DNA of 33,876 nt from Peptococcaceae bacterium (GTDB taxonomy: Bacteria > Bacillota > Peptococcia > Peptococcales > Peptococcaceae), in the NCBI GenBank assembly GCA_019420345.1, contig JAHZHI010000045.1, positions 25,895 to 59,770 on the forward strand, written 5' to 3'. Each line of letters starts with the position of its first letter. The first letter of the stretch is position 1. Below are positions 1 to 8,476 of this stretch, piece after piece. The notes under the pieces were generated by a model, which was not told where the DNA came from, ran no database searches, and worked only from the letters and a program-made list of their open reading frames with translations. A program made the translations under genes and the position numbers.

Positions 1-11
1 TTAACTATATT

Positions 12-1463
12 TTAAACAAGGGATGCAAACAACAAATTGCAAAGTGGAATCATAGCAATTACGATGACTATAGTAACTGCCAAATATAGCCACCCCAACA
101 AATAAGCATGTTTAGTAGATATGTCTTTATGGCCGAAAAGCAATCCAGCCTGCATAGATGCTGCCGGTGTCCCAAAAGCACAACATAATGCTGCATACAA
201 CACAAAGAAAAATGTGATAGGATTTCCGCCCATAGATATGAAAACAGGAGCTAAAATAGGAGTAAATAATGCTGCAACAACCAAGTTATGAAGAACCTGT
301 GTGATTAGCCCCATAATAATCACCATAATAATTAACATCATAGTTGGGCTCATATCATCAAAAAGTGGAGCAACAACAGAATTTACCGTAGCCATTATAC
401 CTACTTCTTCTGATTCCATAGCAGAAGCTAATGGAATTGTCACCATAAATAATAAAACAGGCCCCCAGGCAATCCCGTATTGAAAACAATCCTCCATCGA
501 ACAGATATCCTTGCCATCTTTATCTTTCCAAATAGAAAATACGACAATATAAAGAATGGTCATCCCAACAACTCCCCAGTTGCTTAAAATGGTCCAGAAA
601 TTGCCTTTAAAAACGGATGGAAGAAGCAATGCGAGGAAATAGAATATTAACAAAATCAGCCCAATTTTTTGTTGTGTCGAGAAACGATAAGTTTCAAATT
701 TTTGACGCATTTCTTCTGTTAAAAAAAATTTAGATGCATCCGGACGGAAAATGTATTTAATAATCAAAATGATGGCCAACATTGATAAAACGGTATATAA
801 TTCACCTATAAATAGGAATTGCGCCCCTTCGACTACATAGCCCGTAGCAGCAGTTAAAAAACCACCGTACATAATAACACCGCCGAAGAATGGAACCATC
901 TGACCACTACTAAATCCACCGAGTAGGATAAGTGCATAAACAGTATTCACCAACAAGTTTCCACTTTCAATTTTATTCTCTTCGGCAATACTTTTAGTAA
1001 CGCCCCACATCAAAAAGATAGCAGCAAACGAACCACCTAACATACCCATTAAACAAGTAACCAAAACAAGCGCCGATGCAAATAACCATGGACGACCAAC
1101 AAACACTTTCTTTTTCATCGCCCAATATGCAATTGCTTGATTAACCCCGATCTTTCCAAGGCAATATGCTAACAAATAAGACATCAAAACCAGGATCGTT
1201 GTTGGATTTGTAAAACCTGCTATCAAAGCTTCTAACGGAGTCATTATTCCAGTCAATGATAATGTAAAAAATCCTAACACACTTGGCCACAAAATACCTA
1301 CAAATATCCATCCATAGAGCAATCCCAGGAAAACACCTAATACTTTCATACCTAACGGTGTTATTTGACCGAATGTTGGAAGAAAATTACCACAAAGCAT
1401 TAAAACAATCATAACAGCAGCATGCATATACGATTTTTTATTATTAACAGCAACAGAACTCAT
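12..1463 (-). CDS. SLC13/DASS-like anion permease
   Basis: This is a polytopic inner-membrane protein of 483 residues with about 11-12 hydrophobic segments. It most resembles the SLC13 (divalent anion:sodium symporter) family, whose members import dicarboxylates, sulfate or related anions. Two small-residue re-entrant-like motifs support this: GFTNPTT near the N-terminal third, and GTPAASMQAG followed by LLFG near the C-terminus, like the paired motifs of SLC13 proteins. The ATG at 1463 is chosen because the Shine-Dalgarno AAGGGAG lies about 9 nt upstream; an in-frame ATG at 1472 abuts that site. It is divergent from a LysR-type gene at 1647, so it is the likely target of that regulator. The DNA is much more AT-rich than everything after about 2.9 kb. 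The substrate cannot be read from the sequence; an ArsB/NhaD-type permease is the main alternative. Confidence 0.75.
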   Translation of the reverse strand: MSSVAVNNKKSYMHAAVMIVLMLCGNFLPTFGQITPLGMKVLGVFLGLLYGWIFVGILWPSVLGFFTLSLTGIMTPLEALIAGFTNPTTILVLMSYLLAYCLGKIGVNQAIAYWAMKKKVFVGRPWLFASALVLVTCLMGMLGGSFAAIFLMWGVTKSIAEENKIESGNLLVNTVYALILLGGFSSGQMVPFFGGVIMYGGFLTAATGYVVEGAQFLFIGELYTVLSMLAIILIIKYIFRPDASKFFLTEEMRQKFETYRFSTQQKIGLILLIFYFLALLLPSVFKGNFWTILSNWGVVGMTILYIVVFSIWKDKDGKDICSMEDCFQYGIAWGPVLLFMVTIPLASAMESEEVGIMATVNSVVAPLFDDMSPTMMLIIMVIIMGLITQVLHNLVVAALFTPILAPVFISMGGNPITFFFVLYAALCCAFGTPAASMQAGLLFGHKDISTKHAYLLGWLYLAVTIVIVIAMIPLCNLLFASLV

Positions 1464-1518
1464 TATGTGCATCTCCCTTCAAAATAGTATGTTTTAACTT
1501 TCGAAAGCTGATAATGGG

Positions 1519-1541
1519 CTATGAGAATACATTTCTCATAG
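1519..1541. promoter_or_regulatory. Candidate LysR operator between permease and lysR
   Basis: A perfect inverted repeat, CTATGAGAA-N5-TTCTCATAG (9-bp arms, 23 bp in all), lies between the divergent permease and LysR gene. It contains the T-N11-A geometry typical of LysR-family recognition sites. The site is about 55 bp upstream of the permease start and about 105 bp upstream of lysR. The operator role is inferred from position and symmetry. Confidence 0.55.
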
Positions 1542-1646
1542 TCACCTCCATATGTTTATTGTACTTATAAATTACTTTTATCAGAAGTTCCAATATATAA
1601 CGATGATTTACCGGTAAGAGAATCTTGCATCTAAAGGAGAAAAACG

Positions 1647-2576
1647 ATGAGAATCAAGTATTTCGAATATCTTATAGATCTCCATAACACCCTGTCAATG
1701 TCAAAAACTGCTGAACGATTTTTTACCACACATCAATCAATAGGAAATGCCATTTCCGCATTAGAGAAAGATTTAAAACAGCCGCTTATTCAACGTACTC
1801 CTAAGGGAATATCTTTTACTGAGATCGGTGAATCTGTATATGAATATGCCTTACAAATAATAGAAAATAAAAACCAAATTATAAAATTATGTGAGAACTA
1901 CCAAAATCTTTCAGTAGAAAATGTAACAGGTATTTTTGATATTTTTATTATTCCTAGATTTTCTAACACACAATTCTTTAAAGTGTATCAAGCCCTAAAT
2001 CGAACGTATCCTCAGCTAGAACTTTCTTTAAAAACAATTTCTGTAAATACCTTTTTTTAAATTATTCCAATACAAAAACCATATTGTTTTTTAAGTTTCA
2101 TAGATGAAGATAATTTCAAATCAGAAAAATACAATCAGCTATTAAAAGAAAAAGGATTAATTTGTGATGTTATAAAAGCTTATCCATTAGGTATTTGTTA
2201 TAAAAAAAATAGTAAATTTGAATCCTGCATTAAATCTAAATCTTTACAAGAAATAATGAATTGTATTCCTGTAACAGTATATAACTATTCCTTTCAAGAA
2301 GATCTCTTTTTTGAAAAAAATATGGCCGTATCAACAATATATACAATCGATGATTTCGCGATTCAAAAACGGCTCATAAAAAACGATAAGTGTATCACCC
2401 TTTGTACGCATAATGAATTCAATCATCTTTTTTCTGATAAAAATCATTCTTTGTCATTTTATATCCCAAAAGCAACAACAGAAACTTTCTTTACACTTAC
2501 ATATCAAAAAGAATTATTAGATAATCCTGATTTCATCAATTCTTTTATTTTGTCTTTTCAAAATATCTATTGTTAA
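1647..2576 (+). pseudogene. LysR-type regulator interrupted by an in-frame TAA
   Basis: A single reading frame of 310 codons has normal LysR length but carries a TAA at 2058-2060. Before the stop are an N-terminal winged helix-turn-helix (SKTAERFFTTHQSIGNAISA, roughly residues 18-37) and the start of the effector domain. After it the same frame stays open to 2576 and continues as a plausible LysR effector-binding domain (CFLSFIDEDN, then AYPLGICYKKNS). There is no frameshift, so one base substitution would restore the gene; GAA to TAA would fit. An AAAGGAG Shine-Dalgarno precedes the ATG. The result may be a 137-residue truncated DNA-binding protein. A restart at ATG 2256 would make only the C-terminal 106 residues. 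A sequencing error or readthrough cannot be excluded. Confidence 0.75.
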
Positions 2577-2593
2577 ATAAAAAAATAGAAAAC

Positions 2594-2641
2594 AAAATGG
2601 CTGCCTCGGTAAATATTTACCTTACTATAGCAGCCATTTTA
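2594..2641 (+). terminator. Hairpin terminator after lysR
   Basis: The arms AAAATGGCTGC and GCAGCCATTTT pair perfectly, and an inner GGTAAAT/ATTTACC stem extends the fold. The A- and T-rich flanks would let it work in either direction. It begins about 18 nt after the lysR stop. Confidence 0.75.
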
Positions 2642-2950
2642 CTATTAAATTAATTTTCTACTATTATGTCGCTAAACATTTTAGTATCAAATTGTATTTT
2701 TGAATGATACAATGTGGTGTTTATACATTTTGTATATTTTTATAAACTCATTCTCCATCCTACAAAAAATACTATTTTTTCTAAACCATCTAAATGCAAT
2801 TTCAATAAATATGAAAAATCCTTTTTCCAAAAGGTCGATATTTTCCATTATTATAATATTTACACTTAGGAACATCCAATAAAGCTATCTTTCTTAAAAC
2901 AACACTAACATTTGAGCACTTATGTCGTTTTCAGTAAAAAATCACATTCC
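2642..2950. other. AT-rich intergenic stretch with no supported gene
   Basis: About 300 bases of very AT-rich DNA separate the lysR terminator from the CAP-domain gene. Short open frames exist on both strands, but they are low-complexity, overlap each other and have no convincing ribosome binding sites. An imperfect inverted repeat (GAATGA at 2702 with TCATTC at 2748; GTTTATA at 2719 with TATAAAC at 2741) is present. The stretch ends where base composition becomes GC-rich. Confidence 0.6.
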
Positions 2951-3760
2951 TTAGTCCGTGAAGCACTGGGTCCAGTAGCCTTTGTAATAGCCAACGCCAA
3001 GGGTCGTCAGGTGCTCGTTGAGAATGTTGGCCCGGTGGCCAGGGGAGTTCATCCAGCCTTCCACCACTTCTTCTGGCGAAGGATAGCGCATGGCGATGTT
3101 TTCGGCGGCCCAGCCGTAGCGGATGCCTGCGGCGGTCATGCGGTCGAACGGCGAGAGACCGTCAGGGTTGACATGGTCAAAGAACTGGCGCTCGGACATG
3201 TCCCGGCAATGGGCAGCGGCCACATCGGCCAGCGCATCGCTCCAGGTGAACGGGGCGAGGCCTGCCTTGATACGTTCCTGATTGGTGAGGGTGAACACGT
3301 CGCGGGCGTAGTTCTCGGATTGGTCGGTCACAATTTGGTTGGTCTCTATGCGCACCGTTTGTGCGGCGTTGTCCCAGTACACGTCGGCGTCGAAGCCTTC
3401 ACTGACGGCGCGCACCGGCGCCAGGGTGCGGCCATTGAGGATGGTCGGCGCCACATCGAGGACGACGGCTTCACTGTTGTGCCACATCACGTAGTTGTCG
3501 ATGGTGAGCGTCAGGATGTCATCGCCGCGCACCGAGATCATCTGCCGCGTGGCATTGTCCCAGGTGACTTCGGCGTCGAGGGCTTCGGCCAGGGCACGCA
3601 TCGGCACGAGGACGCGGTCGTTGAGGATGACCGGCGGCTGGTCGAGAGGGATGGCCTGTCCATCCACTTCCAGGCGCACGGCGGCGTCGGCCGGCTGAGT
3701 GAGGCCAAGGCCCAGGGTCAGCAGCAGGCCGGCAAGCAATATTCTCCATTTTTTCTTCAT
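2951..3760 (-). CDS. Secreted CAP/SCP-domain protein with copper-amine-oxidase-type N-terminus
   Basis: A 269-residue exported protein. An N-terminal signal peptide (KKK, then a hydrophobic LLAGLLLTLGLGL core, ending near ADA) is followed by two copper-amine-oxidase-N-like repeats at about residues 30-140, with motifs ILNDRVLVPMRALAEAL and ILNGRTLAPVRAVSEGF. The C-terminal 120 residues are a CAP (SCP/PR-1) domain with NQERIKAGLAPF, AAAHCRDM, FFDHVNPDG, AAENIA and GWMNSPGHRANIL. The conserved CAP His and Glu residues are present (HCRDM, ENIA, GHRANIL). This architecture is common in Bacillota cell-envelope proteins, where the N-terminal repeats are thought to bind cell wall or substrate; the exact role is unknown. 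The start is placed at ATG 3760 because AGAGGTGAT lies just upstream. It stands alone between two terminators. Confidence 0.85.
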   Translation of the reverse strand: MKKKWRILLAGLLLTLGLGLTQPADAAVRLEVDGQAIPLDQPPVILNDRVLVPMRALAEALDAEVTWDNATRQMISVRGDDILTLTIDNYVMWHNSEAVVLDVAPTILNGRTLAPVRAVSEGFDADVYWDNAAQTVRIETNQIVTDQSENYARDVFTLTNQERIKAGLAPFTWSDALADVAAAHCRDMSERQFFDHVNPDGLSPFDRMTAAGIRYGWAAENIAMRYPSPEEVVEGWMNSPGHRANILNEHLTTLGVGYYKGYWTQCFTD

Positions 3761-3832
3761 AAATATCACCTCTTTGCTATAGTTTACCGTGCCAGGCTCC
3801 GTTGTTCAAGTACAATGTTCCACGATATAAAA

Positions 3833-3875
3833 ACAGCGTTCCCTGTTGGCGATGCAGGCCAGCAAGGAACGCTGT
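3833..3875 (-). terminator. Terminator of the MATE gene
   Basis: The arms ACAGCGTTCC and GGAACGCTGT close a hairpin starting 7 nt after the MATE stop codon on the minus strand, followed by TTTTT. Confidence 0.8.
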
Positions 3876-3881
3876 GATTTT

Positions 3882-5258
3882 TTATGTACGCAAATGTTTG
3901 CGGAAGAAGCTGATTTGAAACGGCACTGAGATGACAAAGGTCAGCAGATCGGCCAGAGGCTGCGCCATTTCCACGCCACTGACACCAATCAAACGCGGCA
4001 GAACCAGCACCACAGGAATCAGGAAGAAACCATTGCGGCAGCAGGCCAGCAGGGTGGCGGCAAGCTTGAACCCAAGGCATTGGTAGAGCTGGTTGACAAA
4101 GGTGGAATAAGCCATCAGCGGCATGACGGCACAGGCAAAGAGCAGCGCGCTCTTGCCGATGGCGACCACCTCGGGGTCGTCGCCGCGGAACCAGCTCATG
4201 ACGAGCTCGGTGTTGCAGCCGATGAAAACAGCGGCCAGAATGCAAATCACTGTGCCAAGCTGGGTGGAGAAAATGAAAGCCTGCTGGGTGCGAGCCTTGT
4301 CTCCCGCGCCGAAGTTGAAACCAGCGACAGGCTGAAAACCCTGACCGATGCCAATGATGACATTGCGCACGAAAAGATAAATTTTGTTGGAGATGGTGAC
4401 CGCTGCCACAGCGGCGTCGCCGTAGTGAGAGGCGGTGATATTGAGCACGGCAGCGCCAAGGCTGGCCATTCCCTGGCGGCAAGCCGTTGGAATGCCCGTG
4501 GTGAAAATTTCCACGTAATCGCGCCAATGATGGCTGATGCTGCGCGGATTGATTTTGACAATGCTCTTGCCGGCAAGAAAAGCGCGCAGCAGAATCGACC
4601 AGCTCAAGGCCTGGCTGACTACGGTGGCCACTGCGGCACCGGCGATGCCCCAGTGAGTCCAGAAGATAAGCACGGGGTCGAGGATCACGTTGAAGAAGCC
4701 GCCGATCACCAGGCCGACAACGGCATAGATGGGCTCCCCTTCGTTGCGCAGGATGCAGCTCATGACGCTGGATGTGCAGAGAAACGGACAGCCCATGAGG
4801 ATGATGCGCGCATAGCTGACGCAGTAGTCCAGCATGGTGTCGGTCGAACCGAGCAGGCGCATGAGCTGCGGCAGGAAAATCAGGCTCGGAATCATGATGA
4901 CCAGCGAGCCGACCAGCCCGGCCAGCAGCGCACTGTTGGCGTAGCTTTCCGCTTTTTCGTTCTGGGCCGCGCCCAAACACCGCGCCACCAGGCTGCCGCA
5001 GCCAGTGCCAACGCCAAAGCCGTAGGCCTGCATGATGGACTGCAGGGAAAACACCACGCCCACCGCCGCCGCGGCACTGGTGCCTATGCGCGCCACAAAG
5101 AATGTATCTGCTGTATTGTAAATCACGGTGATGAGCTGACTCAGCACCGTTGGAATGATCATGCCAATGATCAACTTAGGAATCGGCACCGTCAACATGC
5201 GTTTACGCTGCAATTCCGGTGTCAACGCCGCTTTCTTGGAACCTCCACGACGCATCAT
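3882..5258 (-). CDS. MATE-family multidrug/metabolite exporter
   Basis: A 458-residue polytopic membrane protein with about 12 hydrophobic segments in two homologous halves, matching the multidrug and toxic compound extrusion (MatE) family of Na+- or H+-coupled exporters. The N-terminal half begins IPKLIIGMIIPTVLSQLITVIYNTADTFF, the usual MATE opening with the TADTFF motif; the second half repeats the fold with the GIGQGFQPVAGFNFGAG signature. Length is normal for the family. The start is at ATG 5258, directly after GGAGGG; a second ATG follows in frame. It is transcribed alone, with its own terminator at 3833-3875. The substrate is unknown. It probably belongs to the large clostridial/negativicute MATE group rather than to NorM. 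Confidence 0.9.
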   Translation of the reverse strand: MMRRGGSKKAALTPELQRKRMLTVPIPKLIIGMIIPTVLSQLITVIYNTADTFFVARIGTSAAAAVGVVFSLQSIMQAYGFGVGTGCGSLVARCLGAAQNEKAESYANSALLAGLVGSLVIMIPSLIFLPQLMRLLGSTDTMLDYCVSYARIILMGCPFLCTSSVMSCILRNEGEPIYAVVGLVIGGFFNVILDPVLIFWTHWGIAGAAVATVVSQALSWSILLRAFLAGKSIVKINPRSISHHWRDYVEIFTTGIPTACRQGMASLGAAVLNITASHYGDAAVAAVTISNKIYLFVRNVIIGIGQGFQPVAGFNFGAGDKARTQQAFIFSTQLGTVICILAAVFIGCNTELVMSWFRGDDPEVVAIGKSALLFACAVMPLMAYSTFVNQLYQCLGFKLAATLLACCRNGFFLIPVVLVLPRLIGVSGVEMAQPLADLLTFVISVPFQISFFRKHLRT

Positions 5259-5377
5259 AAATCCCTCCAATTAAAACAAGCATCCGCCACTCCCCCGGGC
5301 GATGCTCTATAGTCACGGGCTCTATTGTAATACAAACCACTCACAGATGCATCCCATGAAGATTCTGACTATGGAAA

Positions 5378-5403
5378 AAAGCACGGCATTTTACCGTGCT
5401 TTG
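5378..5403 (-). terminator. Terminator of the AprBA-like operon
   Basis: The perfect stem AGCACGG/CCGTGCT with a 7-nt loop is followed on the minus strand by TTTTTT. It lies 25 bp beyond the stop codon of the flavoprotein gene. Confidence 0.8.
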
Positions 5404-5424
5404 ATGATGAAGGGTTGCAGTATT

Positions 5425-7104
5425 TTATTTCATGCGTGCGCGCCATTCCAAAACGACGCTGCCATCGCGGTCGAGGCGGATGGTTTGGAACTGATCGTTG
5501 AGGAGCGGGTTGGTGTAGTCGTAGTCGACGCGTTTGTGTTTGTCGCGGCTTTCTTTGCGGTTGCGCGAGGTGATGGCGACGGCTTTGCCAAGGTCGATGA
5601 GGTCGAAGAGCTCCATGGTGCGCATGAGCTGGTGGGCGTCTGCGCAGGCGATGTCGCTCAGGGCATAGGCTTTGAGGTCGTCGAGGTATTTGATGCCGGC
5701 GCGCATCATGTCTTCGCTGCGCAGTTTGAGACCGACGTAGTCATTCATGATGACCTGCAGGGTGGAGTTGGCTTCGAGCCAGTCAGCGCCGTTTTTGCGA
5801 TTCATGAAGCTGTTGTAGAGATCGATGTGTTTTTGGATGGCTGGATGGCCGGTGACATCGTATGCGTCGACGGTCTTCACGTATTCGGCCACCGATTCCC
5901 CGGCGACGTCGCCCCAGACAGAGGCGTTGGTGATGCTGCCGCGGACGTTGCCGACGACGTTGCCTGCGGCAAAAATGCCTGGCACGTTGGTGGCTGCGTT
6001 GAGGTCGATCTCAATGCCGCGCTGCTGCAGAGAATAGTCGTAGGTGCCGAACTCAACCATGCTTTTGTGCAGGTCGATGCCGCGCTGGTTGAGGTAGTCG
6101 GTGATGGAATCGATGCCTTCGCACAAAAACTGCTGGTGCTGGTAAACGTGGTCTTCTTCGCTGTAGCCGGTGCAGTTCATAAAGGTTGGGCCGGTGGCGC
6201 TTTCGAGGCGCTTGGTGAAAATGCCAGGGTTGATGTCCATGAGGGCGTCGCCGCGTTTGCGGTCTGGCTTGTTGCAGAATGGCCCAATGGCATCGCCGTT
6301 GATGTCGCTGATCACACCGAACCAGGTGGCTTTGCCGCTGCGCGCAAACCCTTTGACGCCGCAGTGGCGGTATGGCACATCGATGTTGATGAGTTTGGCG
6401 CCGGCACGATAGGCAATGGCGGCACCACCGGCGGCTGCCGGGCAGCTGTGGACGTTGAAAATATAGGCCGGGTTGACGTTTGGATACATGCGCATGGCCT
6501 GGGCGGTGGCCACAAGCACGGCCTTGGCCTGGATGACGACGACTTCCGGCTGGTCGTCGGCCAGCACGAAACCAACGGCGCCAACGGCGCGCCCTTCGTC
6601 GTTGGTGAGGATGTCGCTGATGTAGAGCTTGTTCATGATCTTGGCGCCGTATTCGCGGGCCTTGTTGGTCAGCACGCGCTTCTGGTTGGAGCCATCGTAT
6701 TTGAGGTGGTAGCACTGGCGGGATGGCATGGTGTGGCCTTCGAAGCGATAGGTGCCGGTTGGCTTCATGTTAATGCCCCACTCCTGCCAGCGTTCGACGA
6801 TGCTCTGTGTGCGCCGCATCATTTTCTTGGTCATGGCTGGGTCCTGCCATGGACCGCCTTCCATGCCTTCGCTGATTTCGGAGATGACGCGGTCGAAATC
6901 GTCGCCGTGGCATTCAGGGATGTAGCACATGAAATGGTCGTTGCCGCCGCAGCCGTTGCCAGAACGGCGGGTGTCAGCCTTCTCAGCAATCAGCACGTCC
7001 ACACCTCGACTGCCTGCAGTGATCGCCGACTGCAAGCCTGCAACGCCACCGCCAATGATGAGATATTCTGTTTTGATGATTTCATCGCGAACCTTGACAT
7101 CCAT
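5425..7104 (-). CDS. AprA-like FAD-dependent oxidoreductase (function unassigned)
   Basis: A 559-residue FAD-binding flavoprotein of the fumarate reductase/AprA superfamily. The N-terminus has the dinucleotide fold (YLIIGGGVAGLQSAITAGSR, then EKADTRRSG at about residue 42). The C-terminal FAD element is VPGIFAAGNVVGNVRG near residue 370. It resembles the alpha subunit of dissimilatory adenylylsulfate reductase more than fumarate reductase, but is about 100 residues shorter than typical AprA. The region after the FAD Arg-Ser-Gly reads NGCGGNDHF rather than the usual AprA pattern. It overlaps the upstream ferredoxin gene by one base (TAATG), so the two are probably co-translated subunits. A true APS reductase is possible but not supported strongly. 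A dehydrogenase for another sulfur or organic substrate fits equally well. Confidence 0.7.
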   Translation of the reverse strand: MDVKVRDEIIKTEYLIIGGGVAGLQSAITAGSRGVDVLIAEKADTRRSGNGCGGNDHFMCYIPECHGDDFDRVISEISEGMEGGPWQDPAMTKKMMRRTQSIVERWQEWGINMKPTGTYRFEGHTMPSRQCYHLKYDGSNQKRVLTNKAREYGAKIMNKLYISDILTNDEGRAVGAVGFVLADDQPEVVVIQAKAVLVATAQAMRMYPNVNPAYIFNVHSCPAAAGGAAIAYRAGAKLINIDVPYRHCGVKGFARSGKATWFGVISDINGDAIGPFCNKPDRKRGDALMDINPGIFTKRLESATGPTFMNCTGYSEEDHVYQHQQFLCEGIDSITDYLNQRGIDLHKSMVEFGTYDYSLQQRGIEIDLNAATNVPGIFAAGNVVGNVRGSITNASVWGDVAGESVAEYVKTVDAYDVTGHPAIQKHIDLYNSFMNRKNGADWLEANSTLQVIMNDYVGLKLRSEDMMRAGIKYLDDLKAYALSDIACADAHQLMRTMELFDLIDLGKAVAITSRNRKESRDKHKRVDYDYTNPLLNDQFQTIRLDRDGSVVLEWRARMK

Positions 7105-7367
7105 TATTCAGCACCTCTTTCTTTTGCGAGCTTTTCTTCCGGAACCTCCATGGTGAACATCATGTGAGACAGCGGATAGCGCATCGTGATGGCCCCTTTC
7201 GGGCAGTCCTTGACACAGGCACGGCAGTGCCAGCATTCATAAGGATATTTGACGACAACGGTCTTGCGGCCGTCGGCAGCGGTGGCAAAACGAATGACGT
7301 CCAGCGGACAAATCTGCGCACAGGTGCCGCATTCTATACATTTCTCTTTATCGATGATGGGTGGCAT
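7104..7367 (-). CDS. AprB-like 2[4Fe-4S] ferredoxin subunit
   Basis: An 87-residue iron-sulfur protein with two cluster motifs: CIECGTCAQICP at about residues 10-21 and CWHCRACVKDCP at about 45-56. The second motif sits in ECWHCRACVKDCPKGAI, which resembles AprB of APS reductase. The protein stops soon after RYPLSHM, so it lacks the long C-terminal tail that wraps around AprA in classical enzymes (AprB is usually about 150 residues). It would pass electrons to or from the flavin of the downstream AprA-like subunit. The start at ATG 7367 has the upstream Shine-Dalgarno AAAGGAG. A possible regulatory inverted repeat lies in the leader at 7410-7450. Confidence 0.8.
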   Translation of the reverse strand: MPPIIDKEKCIECGTCAQICPLDVIRFATAADGRKTVVVKYPYECWHCRACVKDCPKGAITMRYPLSHMMFTMEVPEEKLAKERGAE

Positions 7368-7409
7368 ACGCCAACACTCCTTTCATTCTCCTGCAAAACA
7401 GGCATCATT

Positions 7410-7450
7410 CTGTTACCCTTATGATATACGACGCTTATGCAATGTAACAG
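7410..7450. promoter_or_regulatory. Inverted repeat upstream of the AprBA-like pair
   Basis: Arms CTGTTAC (7410-7416) and GTAACAG (7444-7450) are separated by 27 bp in the leader of the ferredoxin-like gene. Position and symmetry suggest a regulator site, possibly for the LysR protein encoded just upstream. No clear promoter hexamers could be assigned. Confidence 0.35.
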
Positions 7451-7496
7451 CATATTCTATCAATACTATCCATTGCAATCTGTCATATCCAGGCAC

Positions 7497-7530
7497 AAAA
7501 AAAGACGCCCTGTCGATTCGATAGAGCGTC
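7497..7530 (-). terminator. Terminator of the second lysR gene
   Basis: GACGC and GCGTC close a 27-nt hairpin with an inner TCGA/TCGA stem just after the lysR stop, followed by seven T on the minus strand. It separates the regulator from the AprBA-like genes. Confidence 0.75.
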
Positions 7531-7537
7531 ATTCTCA

Positions 7538-8476
7538 TTATTCATCCTGCAGCGTGTAGGTCTGGCAAATGTGTTCAAGCATTTCTGTCACGCATTTTTC
7601 AGCCGCCGTCATATGATGGTTGCCATGATGCACCCAGCCACCCAGCACGGCCACATTGAAATCTTCCACGTTCAGCGGTACCAATTTATAGCGGTAGTCT
7701 CTATTGCTGCGCAGGACTTCACTGTTGGGGGTGATGAGCACCGCGTCGGTTTCGGCGGCGTATTTGCGTGTGTTGAGCACGTCGTTGATGCGCATGGCTG
7801 GCTGCGTGTTCTGCTCAATGCCGAACTTGCGCATCAGAAACAGATCCTTCTGCGGCGACAGCGTCACCCGTTCAAAGCGCATAACATCTGCGAGGCGCAC
7901 GCTGTCAAATTTTTGCAGGGGATGGTCCTCCCGGGTGCAAATGCTCAATTTGTCGGAAAAGATCTGATGAAATTCCAGCTGGTAGCGGTTGAGGTCGTTG
8001 TACACGTCCATCGCGCCAGCCTCGTTAAAGGTGATGAAGGCGAGGTCATAGTCGTGCTGAGCCACCTTGGCGAGCGCATCTTTGATATAGTCGCGATAGG
8101 CCGACACCTGAATGGCATCGTACTGCTGGCGCAGCGCCAAAATCATATCGGTGATGATGTTCATGGCACAGTGCGAGGAGCCTGTGATGCGCACGGAACC
8201 GCTGATCGTTTCTGAATGAAGATCGGATTTTTCCAGCTTTTCCAGGGCGTTCTGGATGGAAACTGCACACTCCAGCACCTTTTTCCCTTCTTCGGTCAGG
8301 GTCACGCCGCGTTTGCCGCGATTTAGCAGCACCACCCCGAGTTCTTCTTCCAGGCGAATCAGCGAAATGCTGATGGTCGACTGGGAAATATACAGGGCCT
8401 GCGCCGCCCGCGATATGGAACCATACTTATCGACAGCAATCAAAAAACGAAACTGATTGAGCTGCACATTCTTCAC
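7538..8476 (-). CDS. LysR-family transcriptional regulator
   Basis: A 312-residue LysR-type regulator of normal length. The N-terminal winged HTH is clear: FLIAVDKYGSISRAAQALYI, then SQSTISISLIRLEEELGV and FNRGKRG-like VVLLNRGKRGVTLTEEG (roughly residues 11-68). The remaining residues form the effector-binding domain, containing SVRITGSSHCAMNII and HDYDLAFITF. Start choice is uncertain: GTG 8476 lies close behind GAAGGGAAG, while an in-frame GTG at 8467 has AAGGTG at better spacing. It lies upstream of the AprBA-like pair on the same strand, with a terminator between, and diverges from tmcAL. It may regulate the AprBA-like genes, but its effector is unknown. Confidence 0.88.
   Translation of the reverse strand: MKNVQLNQFRFLIAVDKYGSISRAAQALYISQSTISISLIRLEEELGVVLLNRGKRGVTLTEEGKKVLECAVSIQNALEKLEKSDLHSETISGSVRITGSSHCAMNIITDMILALRQQYDAIQVSAYRDYIKDALAKVAQHDYDLAFITFNEAGAMDVYNDLNRYQLEFHQIFSDKLSICTREDHPLQKFDSVRLADVMRFERVTLSPQKDLFLMRKFGIEQNTQPAMRINDVLNTRKYAAETDAVLITPNSEVLRSNRDYRYKLVPLNVEDFNVAVLGGWVHHGNHHMTAAEKCVTEMLEHICQTYTLQDE

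Noticed and set aside
2702..2753. Imperfect AT-rich inverted repeat
   Set aside because: The arms are short, interrupted by an 11-nt bulge and expected by chance in such AT-rich DNA.
2687..2882. Overlapping 60-codon open frames on both strands
   Set aside because: They are low-complexity AT-rich sequence without ribosome binding sites or recognisable domains.
5302..7167. Long plus-strand open frame of 621 codons over the AprBA-like genes
   Set aside because: It is an antisense shadow of GC-rich coding sequence. The minus-strand genes have family motifs and good ribosome binding sites.
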